This document shows, one piece after another, positions 38,061 to 50,156 of a DNA stretch of 64,000 bases (within the stretch, counting starts at the first letter, position 1; each line of letters opens with the position of its first letter). Source of the stretch: Mesostigma viride (Eukaryota; Streptophyta; Mesostigmatophyceae; Mesostigmatales; Mesostigmataceae); assembly GCA_009746045.1 (NCBI GenBank), contig RPFO01000667.1, forward strand, positions 1,279,752 to 1,343,751. The letters run 5' to 3'. A program made the position numbers and the translations under genes. The notes under the pieces were generated by a model. The model saw only the letters and a list, made by a program, of their open reading frames with translations, had not been told where the DNA came from and searched no databases.

Positions 38061-40740
38061 CAACTCACGCATGAAGTCAACGTTAGCCATGCATGGCCTC
38101 ACGTTGCATCACTTGCATTGCATGGGTAGTTTGCATGAGGCAGCTTCCATCTCGTTGTCAGCAACTGAAAAGGCTCTTTCTTTACTTTAATGAATGAGCA
38201 ACAACGTTGGAAACGTTATCCTATCCCTCTTTAAAACAGTCTTTAAATCAGAAAGACGAGGGCAAATATCTGGACAAGGTGGCAATAACCACTGCAAAAT
38301 GCACTTGAGAACGTCTTATTAATCCAGCTCTCTACCCTTTGAGAAGCTGCCTTGCGTTAGCAGCGATCCTGGGCCCTCTAGCTCGCTCACCTCGCTTAAT
38401 CTGCGCTTCTTTATGGCTGCCGGGAGATGCGAAGCTTGAACCCAGCGTGTCGTGGCGAGGTCCTCTGCCCGGCCCATCACACCTCGAAACCGCATGCCGA
38501 CTAATTAAAAACGATGCCCCCCTTTGCCTTTTGTATCGGGCGTCAAAAGAACGATAAACTCGCTTGGAAAACACTGTCGCAAAGAGCTTTCTACAGGCAT
38601 TATAAGCAATTTTCGCAGTTTTTACCGCACTTATTGCACAGCCGGGAGACCATTAGGGACCTTTGCGCGGAATCTCGTGCACGCCATATGTCCTGCTGGC
38701 TTATTGCCGCAGGCTGGCAGTATAGGAAGGTCGGGCATAGCCTAAAGAGGTAATTATCTGACGATAAAGATATGCATTGCATGACGCAAGAAACAGACGG
38801 ATTTCGCACCCCCCAGTTTATTCACGCAAATGCCGGAAAATTAAAAGCGAAACTCAAAAAACGAAAACACTAACCTCTTCGGGAATATTATAACGAACAA
38901 GCTGAGCTATCGTGCCGGGTTTTTCGTTTCCTCCCGTATCCAGGACCGTGAGACACGTACCACCGAGAAATCTGGATTTCGCGAAAAAAATTGTGCGCTG
39001 CAAAAAAAATATTTGTCCCGCTCAATGCCCTCGTCGCAATCACAGCGCATATCATTCCAAACTTATTCCATGGATTAATCGTGATGTAAGCTTCGTTTTG
39101 ACACCTCAGGCGGCTGAAATGACGCAGGTTTCAGAACGCTAGCTGATGCTCGACCGCCATGGGTGTTTTCGTCGTTTTCGTCTCTCGCGGCGCGGGAAAA
39201 ATCTAGATCTCGGACGAAATCCGGACAATAATTTATGTCAAAATTTGGCGGGTTCGCGGTGTTGTGGTGGCGCGGACCCGTATCAAGTGCGCACCGACAT
39301 GGTGGACCCTTCATATACAGGTTGCAGATGACAGCAATGAGTGAAAGATGGGAGGCATGTTTGAGTATAAATTGCAAGTGCGCCCTCTCGCGGACCCGAG
39401 AGATTTTCCGATCTCGCGAAAGAAGTGCATGGCGCAGCGCCAGCAGCTAGGTCCATACGGTCCAATTTTAGGCACCTGCAGACGCGCAGTCCTGCACCGG
39501 CATTCCGGGAAGTGCGGCTTTAATTTGGCATTAGGGCGTACGCTTGGGACTTAGAATTTTGCATGAGGTAGGACGTAAGTTTGCAAAAAATAATTCCGTA
39601 AGTCCGACAAAAGGTGAGTTCACACACCAAAAAAATTGCCATGAACTATACACAGCAACTGCTGTGCATAGTAGGCGCAGTTGCTGTGTATATAAACCTG
39701 ATGTGGACGCCCCCAGCGGGCTAGAATAGCTTGTAGCCCTAGCTTTACTTAAATGGTAGTCACTGCATGCCGCCATGGCAGCCATGCTTAGAATGTTTGC
39801 CTAGTTGTGCCACCTTACCTAGTCACGTGCACCGCTAACGCACGGTACACAACCAGCCATAGCCTTAGCTTAGTCCTTGTACAGCCATGCTACGTCCTGG
39901 CTTCGATCAGATTACTTGCCCACGCTTCTTGTTATGATATGCTCACATGGGTCTTATTGCACCCACAGGCTGCCGCCGGGTCGCCGGATCGTTAGCGTGT
40001 CCGTTTAGCTAGCGCGCCCGAATGCAGCTGTGGCATGCCTTAGGCATGAAGGAGACTGGGGGTCTCTGCCCTTTCTCCTGTTGTGCACACACAGGGATTA
40101 AAAGCACTTCGGTGCTCCGTGACTCCCCAACGGGAGCACGATCGAGTTTAATTAATTAATTAATTAATATAAACCTGCCATGAACTATACACAACAGTTG
40201 CTGGCCGACTAGTGGTCCCAGCCCAGCTAGTTTGAACACCGCATTTCCTCCCTCTCTCTTGCTTGGACTGCAATGCAGAACGAGAAGAGGTGGCAGACCA
40301 TTGTCCAGGCCCACACGCCAGCCCTGTGGGCAAGCCACCCCCCCCAGGAGGAAGGGGCGCTTTGCTGAGTAGAGTAGTTAGGATTTTCTGGATTAGCTTG
40401 GAGTTAGCTTAGTTAGGTTTCGCGGCTTCGCTCACAGGGTCTCCATTCATCAAGCAAGGGAATATGTGCTACATGATCTCCCCACGGAGTCATGTTAAAT
40501 TTTAAATTAATGTTTGTTTAGTTCTGTGTGGTAGCTTCAGGAAAATGTTCATATATCCGGCAGTGTGTGCGTCTTAGAAATCTTCAACGAAGCGATCATG
40601 TGATATAGTTGCGACAAAATTTGGAGCTAGCCCAAACGTGAAAGTTATGGGCGCCGCCGTCAGCTAGCCATTAATTGAGTGCTGCCGGCTCCGGGAGGAC
40701 CGCCTGGTGGACCTGAAGGGCCAGCGGGCCCCTTTGTCAG
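38061..40740. other. Spacer, no gene recognised
   Basis: Open frames up to about 100 codons look random. A perfect 16-bp inverted repeat (TATACACAGCAACTGC) lies at 39647-39662 and 39677-39692. A (TTAA)n tract lies at 40147-40169. Confidence 0.5.
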
Positions 40741-41110
40741 CGCGGACCTGGACATTAATACATTAATAAATAGACACGTGACTGGGTCACGTGAGCATAT
40801 TTAAGTCCTCAGTGGGAGGGGAACATGGGGTGGAATGGATGATGTAAGCGATCTAGGTCCTAGTTCATTTTATGCTTTTGCTACTTCCTGTTGTCACTGC
40901 ACCCACAGACCATGATGCCGAGAGAGCCCTCTGTGGCCTGCCCAATTGAGGCAGCTGAGAACTAGGCCGGGCGCCCTCACTCCTCGTTGTGTATAGGGGG
41001 TGAAGGTTCCTTTAAATTGGTACCCACGTGACGTGCAGTCTACGTGCTTTTGATTCAATTTGATTAGTTTGTTGTCTCACTTAATAAATGCGACACGTAC
41101 GTCACTGGGC
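40741..41110. repeat. MITE-like unit with inverted CACGTGAC ends
   Basis: The left part has TTAATAAATAGACACGTGAC and GGTCACGTGAG; the right part has CCCACGTGACG and CTTAATAAATGCGACACGT. Most of the middle (40,885-41,045) is the reverse complement of blocks in 34,770-34,960. No coding sequence. Confidence 0.55.
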
Positions 41111-43409
41111 TTCTAAATGCGCAGCGCTGGGCACCTCGATCACTGGGACATGTGCATCCTTGGGTAAGAGACAACTGTTCCTAGCTGGGTGTATCAAATG
41201 TAATGTTTCGCTTAGTATTAGAATGTAGTGATAAAGAAGTGTATGATAAGTCTGTACTCATGCATAATCAATCAAAAGCAAAAAAGTTGTCTCACTTAGT
41301 AATCAATGCAACGCTGTTACTGTGCACAGTAGGGATACAACCCATCCTGTCTTCTACCCCCCAATAAGTTCCATTGGCAACGCACCTTGGTGCTTTCCCC
41401 AGCCCACATGCCAGTTCCAATGTAAAAGAATAGTTACCCTGAACCTTCAGTGGCACAGGGTACAGAACCCAACCTAGTGATCTAGAATATACTGCGAGCG
41501 ACCTGTTCAAACAAAATTAGTGCCGTATTACCAGACCGCCAAGAATTTGGAAGCCACACGTTGACGTCCATCCCACTCTCGTGGAACGACGAGGGGTGGC
41601 CATCCTGGGCGCCCCCTTTCTGACAACCATAACACAGGGGGGAGACCAGATGCATGAAAAAACATCCAAGCATGCATGCACCAGCGACCATGCCAGCGCT
41701 GACCAAAACCATACCACCAAACTTATATCATCATACTCCAGATCTCTGACTGCGCTGGTTGTCTCCTGGATATTCATCGCCCATCCCAAACCGGCTCCTG
41801 AGCAAACCGGCGACACGACAGCTCCCGCCCCCCCGCAGGCACGACCCAGACATCCTCCAGCCTTTCCAAAGTTTGAGGAACGTAAAGCCAAGGTTTGGCA
41901 TTACGAAGGCCACAGACAAAACAAGTCCCCCGGCATGGCACCGCCGGCCCATCCATCCAGCAGACATGGGCTGTACACAGGCCGTACTCATCATCCCCCC
42001 CGTGTACCGGCTAATCCGTGTACCCGCTCACATCCCATGCTAGAACCGGGCAAGGCGACCGGGTATAAGGGGGTGGCAATCGCGGAGCCCAGTGCAAGAG
42101 CCTCTCAGATGCCGAGAGACCACAAAGTCCCCTCGGCGCCCCCTGCCCCTCCCTGGGTGTGTGTGCCAGGGTCTAGCATGACGCGAGCACCCGACCTATC
42201 CACGACCAACAGCCACCAAATCCCTCGCAACAGCAACCCCACAACGCCTTGTGCGCGTCCTGTGGGTGCGTGCCTGCTCACAAAGCAAGGCCACGGGTGC
42301 CTCAAACAGATGATGCCCTCTGCACGAACCATACACGCCTGCGACCAGCGTCCTCTCTTCCCTCTTGTCCGCGAGTTGTCCCTGTTGTCCTCATTTTCCC
42401 TCCTGTTCCTCGCAGCTCTCTCAGAAGAAGCTCTCTCTCTCAGAAGCAGAAGACCTTGCCCCGTCAATAATTGCCCCCTCACCAAACCCTTGGCTTGAAA
42501 ACCTTTTTTTGACTTATAACTCTTTTACTCGCCCCGAACCGGGACGGCTGCCCATCAGCCCCCACGTCGTCATCCCCCCCCAGTCCACCCATGCGGGGGG
42601 CATGCTGACCCACAAGCCCATGTACGGGCAGATCAGAAGTCCCCCAGGAGGGGGCAGATCAGCACTCCGCCCAGGAAGGGCCAGATTAGCAGTACGCCCA
42701 GGTAGGGGGTGGACAGGGCCACCGGTCACCGCAGACCACTTGGCCAGTGTCCAGCTACACAAGTTGAGCGGATGAGCTCTGGATGCTCCGGTGTGCCCAG
42801 CCAATGAAAGCGCACGTGGTGGAGGCGCTCACCCGCCCAGCGAGTGAAACACTGACATGATATGCCCAGCACACCGCGCTGAGAGGGGCTGGAGCTGGCA
42901 GGATGAGACCAGCCAGCCTTGCCAGACGGCTAGCAGCCCTGCCCCAGCTGGCAGGATGAGCGCACAATGAAGTAGGGTGCCAACCACCCACGTGCACCCT
43001 GGCCGGCGCACCCAGCCAGAAACAAGCCCAACGCTCGCGAGCCTGCAACCCCTACCAGGTAGGATATTCAGCCCGCATGGGGGCCAGCCGACTGTGGGCA
43101 GCATGCTTTGCCCGGCCAGCCCATGTGCGCTCTTTTGAGTGGGCCTACTGCCTAGGCTGAGCGCGCTTTCGCGATCCCCGTCCAGGTAGCTAGCACACGC
43201 GCCCCCGCTTGTGTGCCCGGCTAGGCAGCGATCCAACAAACCACATTGTACACTCTCAAACCGCGTTATACACGATTCGTCGCCCAGCCAGCCAGCCCAC
43301 ATATACAACTCTGTTTGTGAACAGCGACAGGCAGCTATGCAGCCCACCATCCGCGACTGGGCTGACTGTGTCCCCATAGCGAGCTACCATCTTGTTAGGC
43401 AGGAGAGAG
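41111..43409. other. Spacer downstream of the GRF-like gene
   Basis: A Pro-rich frame at 41581-42498 crosses a dispersed-repeat copy and resembles nothing known. 42,570-43,100 has many short CCCAG(C/G)- and CAGATCAG-type repeats. The 3' UTR of the GRF-like gene is expected at the right edge. Confidence 0.4.
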
Positions 43410-44806
43410 CTACCCAGCCCACGTGTGGCGGTAGCGTGGGTGCTTGTACGACGCGGTGACGGATTCCAGCAGGCCGCTCATGTCCGGGCGGCAAGGGTCC
43501 CTGCTGCCCGAGCCAAACCCCGGCACGAGCGAGGGCTGGAACTCGGACATGCCCAGGTCGCCAGAATTACCGTTGTTCTGGCCGCCCGCCAGGCCCATCG
43601 ACGACGACCCCCCAAGCCGTGCGCTGTCGTCCGACAACAACCCCAGCGACCGGTCGCTCATGCGCGGCTCATCCATCGAGAATTTCCGCTTGAGTAGCCC
43701 GTGGCCGTCCCCCACCGGGAGCCCCCCCCCCCTTTCCCTCGCTCCGTGTCGGCTCGTTCCACATGCGCGGCAAGTAGGGGAGGCAGGGCTCGCTCGCCGC
43801 GTGCTTGCTGCCGTCACCTCGGTCCCCACCACCGAGCGACCCAAGCGACCACCCGCTGCCCGACAGCCCCCCACGCGACAACCCGCCGCTCCCGCTCCCA
43901 AACCCACCCATGCTCCCGCCGCTGTTGGCGCCCATGCTTCCGCCGCTGTTCCCTTCCGGGACGGCCGAGAGACCCGCCGTGTTGCCTCCCCCAGAATTCA
44001 TCCCTCCGCGCGGCGCCTTGCTGGCGTGCTGGCGCTCCATGTAGGCCAGCATCCGGTCCAGGCCCATGTCCCCGTCCGTCCCGCACAGGAACTGATCGAT
44101 CATGCCCGGGTCGCGCACATTCGTCAGAGAGGGGGGCAGCCCACCCACCCCGCCCCCCGCCATCCCCGAGCAGCTGCTCGAACGCTCCAGCTGCTGCGCT
44201 AGGCCGCCACGAGGCGCCCCGCCGTTGGCCGCGCTGTCGCGCGCCAGCATCCCGCCACCGCCGTCGCCGTTGTTGCTAGCATTGTTGTTATTGCTGGCGT
44301 TGGCGGCATTATTGATACCCGTGATGGCCGCGTGGTTGGCCGCCATCGCGTGCCACGGGCTGGGGGGGATGCCCCCGCCGGCCCGGCCCCCGCCCAGGGA
44401 CCCCCCGGGGCCACCTGCCAGGGACACGGGCATCCCGGAGGACGCGGACGGCATGACGAGCATGCCCCCTGGCTTGGAAGGGAACGAGGCCAGGCCCTTG
44501 GGCGACCCGCCGCTCATGCCGCGCTGCTGCCACTGCGTCGGGGGCCAGACGGCCTGCTTGTTGCCGCCGCTCTCGTTGCCGCCGCCGATCATGTCCAGGG
44601 CGGGCGCGGGGCGCGGTTTGCCGAGCGCCGACGGGTTGCCAGAGGATTGCATGGAGTGGGGACCCCCCGGGGGGAGCTGTTGGTGAGGGGCGAGCTCTTG
44701 GGGGGTGTCGAGGTTGGCTGAGGGCACAGAGGGCTTGTCATCGTCCAGGTCCCATTTGAAGCTTGCCGAGGGGAGCCCCGCGGCGGGGTCTTCCCCGGCC
44801 GAGAGC
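43410..44806 (-). CDS. GRF-like exon 3: Gly/Ser/Asn-rich C-terminus with frame change
   Basis: Acceptor TTCCCGCCCACAG ends at 44807; the first base completes an Arg codon. Encodes LSAGEDPAAGLPSASFKWDL, DDDKPSVPSANLDTPQELAP and a long Gly/Ser/Asn-rich stretch. Near 43730 the frame meets G11 (coding strand). The next frame continues plausibly as LKRKFSMDEPRMSDRSLGLL through SEFQPSLVPGFGSGS to a stop at 43410, so one base is probably miscounted in the run. Confidence 0.75.
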
Positions 44807-47800
44807 CTGTGGGCGGGAAGGAGGCGAGGCGGAGGCGATGTGGCGCAGAGGATGGAGAAAACGAGGAGGAGAAGGAAGAGGGGATTGTTACATCTAGATA
44901 ATGAGTTAGGCCATTGTAAGACCATTGTAAGAGACAGAAGCAAAGAGAGAGGAGGCAGGGGCAAAGTGGGTGTCTTTGCGGGGCAAGGGGCGATGAATGA
45001 GAGGGGGGGGGGAGGGGGGAGCGAGTAAGCAAAGGACTTGCTTTACAACAGAGAACTTCAACTTAATAGCCGGTTACACACTTCAACTTAGAAAGAACCT
45101 TTACTATTAAGAAAAAGCTCTTAGTAAAATGAAGTGTCTAATCTTCTGTCTTAAGTGTCTAGTTGTCTATTTCAAGTGAATACGAGGTTGACCTACAGCA
45201 CGCGCCACGAATAGAACAGGAAAAGGCAGAGTTTCAAACGGCGGTGCCCACCCAAAGCAAACCGACCCAGACAGCAGCCTTTGAGCCACATTTGCGGCTA
45301 CGCAAGGCAAACCCATTGGAAAGAGCGGCCGAAGTCCTCTCTCTCCCTCCCCCCCCCTGCCCCCCCTTTCAATCACCAGCCGTTGCACCCTCAAGCCCTC
45401 AAACCTTGAGACGTTGCAACCTCAAGCCCTCAACCTTGAGCACTTCAAAGGGTAAAACACTCCTTGGTTCTAGCCCCCCTGACTGCTAATGAGTCTGCTC
45501 GTAGTCTAGAAACCGCCCCCGCCCCCCGGAATCTCACCGCTCCGCCATCGAGCTGATGCTGTCCCACGCGCGCCACTCCATCCCTTGCAACCCTGGCATC
45601 TGGCCGATAGCCACCTCTGCCCCGGGCGCACCCAGGGGCACGCCTACGCCCACCCCCACCCCGACCCCGGCCGCCCTCGCCTGTGTGTCCTCATTCCACG
45701 GCGAGCACACGCCGTCGTCGCTCCTGCGCACGCGCGTGCTGGCGCCCCCCGGGAGCACCCCGCCCCCCGTGGTGGTCGTCCCAGTGACAGACGCCAGACT
45801 CGCCGACGCGTCCACCAGGTGGGCGCGGAGCGAGGACCCAGAGGGGGGCAGGTACCGGCTCCCGCCCTCCGCCTCAGACGCGCCTGCGAGGCCCTCAAAG
45901 GCGGCGCCCCCGTTCAGGCCAGCGCCACCCCCACACCAGTCCGCGCCGTCGGCTTCGGGCGGGGGGTCCCCCCCACGGCTCATGCTGACGCCTGCGACGC
46001 TGTTCCCGCGGCCCGGGAGGTTATTACTGCCCGGGTTCGCGTGGTTCTGGCCGTGGTGGTGGTGGTGCTGCTGCTGGTGGCCGTGGTGGTGGTGGTGCTG
46101 CTGCTGGTGGCCGTGGTGGGGGGGGAACATGCCCATAGAGTTGGCATTCGCGTTGGCGGTCCCGCTGCCGCCGCCGCCGGGTCGACGGTCCTCCTGCGCC
46201 GACATGGCAAAGCTGGCCGAGAGGGAGGACCCTGGCAGGGACACATCGACCGAGGACACGGCGGGCATGTCGGGGCAGGACTCGTCCGGCGCCTGGCCCT
46301 GAGGCGAGCGGCAGACGGTACCGTTTTCGTTTCACATACAATTTTTGAGGAACATGAAACAGGCACACAGAGCAGTGCGTTTTCAATTCACATAGATCGG
46401 TAGCAGTTTCAATTGACATGATACATTTTCAGAGTAGCATACAACACACACAGAGAGAGCGCATGAGAGGGTCCATTATCTGAGAAAGGGGCGCGCCGCC
46501 GTGTGCCAGGTGACAGAGGACAACATTACAGCAGGCAATCGCAGGCAAATACCAGGAAAAAAACATGATCCACCGCACGTGCTGCAATCCCTGCAACAAC
46601 TTTGTGCCTGGAGACACGATATTATCTACTTACCTCTGGGCTTATTTACATAGAGCGCAGCAAAGGACGGCATACCAAGGCTATTAATTACCTAGATCGC
46701 AGCAAAGGACGGCATACCAAGGCTATTATTTACATAGATCGCAGCAAAGGACGGCATACCAAGGCTATTTTAAATGGAGCACTGGCCCTGGCGCCACGTG
46801 GCGATGCATGCGTTGCGCGGTTTAGCTGCAGGAGACAATTATGAGAGGAGAGCCGTGGCAGGCGTGGACAGCTCCAATAGCTCACTCCCATACGACAATG
46901 CTCAAACGCGCTCGGAGCCCTAACTCCCTCCCCTCCCCTCCCCTCCCCTCCCCTCCCCTCCCCTCCCCTCCCCTCCCCTCCCCTCCCCTCCCCTCCCCTC
47001 CCCTCCCCTCCCCTCCCCTCCCCTCCCCTCCCCTCCCCTCCCCTCCCCTCCCCTCCCCTCCCCTCCCCTCCCCTCCCCTCCCCTCCCCTCCCCTCCCCTC
47101 CCCTCCCCTCCCCTCCCCTCCCCTCCCCTCCCCTCCCCTCCCATCGGCATCCCAGCCCTTCCCACTCATCCATTTGTCCCCGTGTGTTCCCTCGTGTTCC
47201 CTCACGCCATCCAGTTCTTCATCCTTCCTACCCAGCCCATGCCATCCATGCCCCTTACCCATTCCAATCCATTCCATTTCCACCCCTTTGTGCGCACGTT
47301 CCAAGGGCGATGCCTCCTACATGTGAGCAGTATAAGCGCGCGCCTGCGCCACACGAGCGAACATCCTTACATATGAGTAAATTGCGCGCTGCTTGGTGCT
47401 CAGTAGGACCACCCCTGGTCGTGGGGCAGGCTATCGAACCCACCGCGCCGCAGCAGGTGCATACCATCACCCTTGCTGCAAGAGCGTGCGTTGCTTCGGG
47501 CATGTGGGGTGTGGCCCGTCAACTGGCGCAACCACAGGTGCCATTACTCGCCACGAAACCCCTCGACTACTCTGCAAACCAGACATTAGGCTTACCTCAG
47601 ATAGCGGTTGACTGCCGAATCCAAAGCCCCTTATGCTGCTCCCCACGGGGCTCCGTCTCGCCCAGGGTATAGCGGGGAACTTCACGACGTGGCCCTGGAG
47701 ATAGCCCCGGCTGGGGCCGACATTCACATTGGAATCTGGCATCGAACTTGACATTGTAGACATCACCCCTCCTGACAAGGTGTCAGAAACGGTGGTTAGC

Positions 47801-48294
47801 TTGGAGCCACCCGAGCTTTGGGTCCCACGTTTCTTGCCTCGGTTAAGGTGCGCCTCGCAGTACTTCTTTCCATTCATCGACAAGCTGCCACACTGCCATT
47901 TTTTCCCATCCGTGCGCCTGCATCGTTGCGCCATAATTGGCATTTCTCCCACGCCACTACGGCCCAGCATTACGTAACTCCCTCCCCGGCTCATATACTC
48001 GTTCCGACCTGCCGAGTATGATTGCGAGACAGACAACTCCCCACTGCACGCGGGCACTGCGAGGCTCTGCGTCCTAGCGACGTCGCGTATCAAACGGTCC
48101 CGCAACTCCGACGGCACAGCGGATCCAGACATTAGGAACTTAAAAATCAGTAATTGCAGATGCAGCCTCCTGGCATCCTCTTTTCGGAAGACTGACGGGT
48201 AAGCTTGCTGGTATGGCGCGGGCAGGATATCCGAATCCATCTTAGCACTACATGCTCCCACGCGATCATCGCATGCAAAACTATGCCCCTCCAT
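43410..48294 (-). CDS. GRF-like transcription factor (QLQ + WRC), 3 exons
   Basis: A minus-strand gene whose three exons join in phase. From the first in-frame ATG (48294), residues 35-72 form a QLQ domain (LHLQLLIFKFLMSGSAVPSE), which in plant GRFs binds GIF co-activators. Residues 118-160 form a WRC domain (RCRRTDGKKWQC, then KKYCEAHLNRGKKRG) with the zinc-binding C-x9-C-x10-C-x2-H pattern (Cys125, Cys135, Cys146, His149), the DNA-binding and nuclear-targeting module. This pairing defines Growth-Regulating Factors. The usual QLQ core is degenerate (HLQ), though LIFKFLMSG.AVP is kept. The rest (exons 2-3) is low-complexity: His/Gln-, Gly-, Ser- and Asn-rich. A one-base frame change is needed at a C11 run (43722-43732) to reach the stop at 43410. 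An upstream 5' exon is possible. Confidence 0.82.
45538..46298 (-). CDS. GRF-like exon 2: His/Gln- and Gly-rich region
   Basis: 253 codons plus two bases. Acceptor CGCCTCAG (46299-46306), start GQAPDESCPDMPAVSSVDVS, donor GAGCG|GTGAGA. Contains a duplicated HHGHQQQHHHHHGHQQQ block encoded by a 30-bp tandem repeat near 46050-46115, and a short Gly-Val repeat from CCCACC units near 45645-45665. Phase 0 in, phase 2 out; both match the neighbours. Confidence 0.8.
46646..46775. repeat. 43-bp minisatellite, 3 copies, in GRF-like intron 1
   Basis: Units share GCAGCAAAGGACGGCATACC and AAGGCTATT, starting near 46650, 46693 and 46735. Confidence 0.9.
46925..47143. repeat. (CCCTC)n pentanucleotide array
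   Basis: About 43 uninterrupted units in intron 1 of the GRF-like gene (GAGGG on the coding strand). Open frames are artefacts. Confidence 0.97.
47596..48294 (-). CDS. GRF-like exon 1: QLQ and WRC domains
   Basis: 233 codons from ATG 48294 to donor GAG|GTAAGC (intron begins at 47595), phase 0. It holds both diagnostic domains. Upstream in-frame sequence stays open to about 48438 but has no ATG. After WRC come Ser-rich and SRGYLQGHVVKFPAIPW segments. Confidence 0.85.
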
Positions 48295-50150
48295 TGGATA
48301 TATTTTAATTCCTCTACATGTGGAAATTCTACCACGTACTAGGGAAGTGCGCCCATCGCGGCCCCACCATGAGACGACGCTCGGGTAACCCAACGCACGA
48401 CGGTCCGGGCTCCTCGTAAGCTGCCAAACAACACACAAAAGGAAAAAATCTCTTGGCCTGTGTCCATGTAAGGCCTAGAGGAGCGCGCGTGGCAAGGCCG
48501 GTACGGAGAGATCGTCAATAGGCATAATTTGCGTTCGGGGTTCCTTGCTATTGGGCGGCCGTACCTCGTCAGCAGCACGTCCGGTCACAACCTGCTCGTT
48601 CGGCTTCTGATCGTGGCCACGGCTCGAGCTGAACGGGGCAACTCGCAAGGAAGTCCGTAGTCGAATCCAAAGTACAGACCATTTCCAATGAACGAGCCAA
48701 ATCAAAACCACTGGCGAGAGGGGAAGCTCTGGCGATACGAGCAGATCCAATGAAATTTGCTGATGCACGTTATGATGAAACGCCCGTTGAAATACCAAAC
48801 GGTTCGCCCCCCGACGTTTCGCCCCCGCGCCATAATTTAATGCAGTCAGCATTTGTCAGTCAACAACGTTTTTCGGGAAGATTCAGAGGGATACGGCTGG
48901 CCAGTTTTTTTCATTCGTTTCCTCAGCAGGGGGGACAGGAAATTCCTAGCCAGATGGATTACCTATTGACTTGCTTGGTGTCATCACACTGCTCGCCCAC
49001 GGATTCCCTCACAACCGCCTTCTCGGTTGCCAACCAATAAAAGTTGAGAAATCGAACGATCTTGGGTAGGATCCTGGATGATACGATGTTGAATTAGGCA
49101 TGTGGCCATGTGTGCAGCTACGGAACATGACTACATGTAAGATCCAACTGATTGACTGACTGACTGACAAGTTGTTGTTGGTGTTGTTGTGTCCCACGCC
49201 TGACAAGTAAGACAAGTCGCACGACTGACAAGTAAGATTTTGATATCGAGAGTTCGAGTTGACGAACTTGAAATGCGGAACGGCGGTGTCGATGTACATC
49301 ATGTTTAGCCGGATCCCGGTCTACACAAAACTGTCTACACAGGGGGGGTGTCCAAAAACAAGAAAATTTACACGACGCTGGATTTTTCCGGGTAAATGGG
49401 TATTTTTTATTAACAACCAATAGGAATTCTGACAGATTCTGAGTGCCCTCATCGAGATCTTGTTGTTGTTGTACGTTGTTGCTGTTGCCCACGCCGCAAC
49501 TTTTTTTTTTTGAGACTACACAGTCGTCAATCCGCCATATCCAATACCAAGCAGATTCCCGAATCCTAACGACACCGAGCTTCTCTTCTTCGAAGTGCCC
49601 AAGCTACACTCGTATTGATAATTTGATATGATTTTTTTTTTTGAGACTCTGTCATCTACTTGTTGTGGTTGTTGTTGTTGCCCACGCCGCACCGAAGCTC
49701 TGGAGACTGAAATCCATGATAAAATGCCTTATCTATCGGATTGAAATTAACGCTAACTTGCGTGCTTAGTGACAAGATATTGGAACGTCGATCTACGTTT
49801 AGGTAAATGTCCATGCCGCCCCCGTTAATATCCGGAATGTTTCTCCCGCCATGGCCGCTGCCGGGGGTCGGTCTGCTGTCTTGCACTTACGGCGCCTGAG
49901 TAATTTACGCGCCCGCAGGCCCACCGGCTGCGGGCTGACAGGCGAGCCTTGTTGTTTGTGTTGTTGTGTCCCACGCCGCCCAGAGGCGAGCCTTGTATGC
50001 AGGCTACGGACCTGCTTGGAGTACCACACCACTAGGCTCGGGTGAGTCTGGATGCGCATCCAGACTCATGAGTCTGAAAAATATGGTCCGGCCTAGAGCA
50101 TAAAATTCCGGCAAGAGCATAAAATTCAAGGCCCGGGGGTCACGGCCAAC
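48295..50150. other. Spacer upstream of the GRF-like gene
   Basis: No gene recognised. Four scattered copies of a GTTGTTGTTG...CCCACGCC motif (49170-49201, 49458-49497, 49658-49690, 49948-49980) and two T-runs followed by GAGACT. Promoter and 5' UTR of the GRF-like gene are expected at the left edge. Confidence 0.45.
50043..50068. repeat. Perfect 26-bp palindrome
   Basis: Two 13-bp halves (TGAGTCTGGATGC and its complement) with no spacer, about 90 bp before the first LINE-like coding sequence. Confidence 0.9.
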
Positions 50151-50156
50151 AAAGCA

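Noticed and set aside
41581-42498. Pro-rich ORF of 305 codons with hydrophobic C-terminus
   Set aside because: Crosses a dispersed-repeat copy, has an overlapping open frame on the other strand and no recognisable domain or splice context.
43701-46403. Plus-strand Pro/Arg/Ser-rich frames opposite the GRF-like exons
   Set aside because: Shadow frames of GC-rich minus-strand exons whose phases and splice sites are consistent.
46730-47326. GEGRGGEGRG and LPSPPLPSPP frames
   Set aside because: Artefacts of the (CCCTC)n array inside the first intron of the GRF-like gene.
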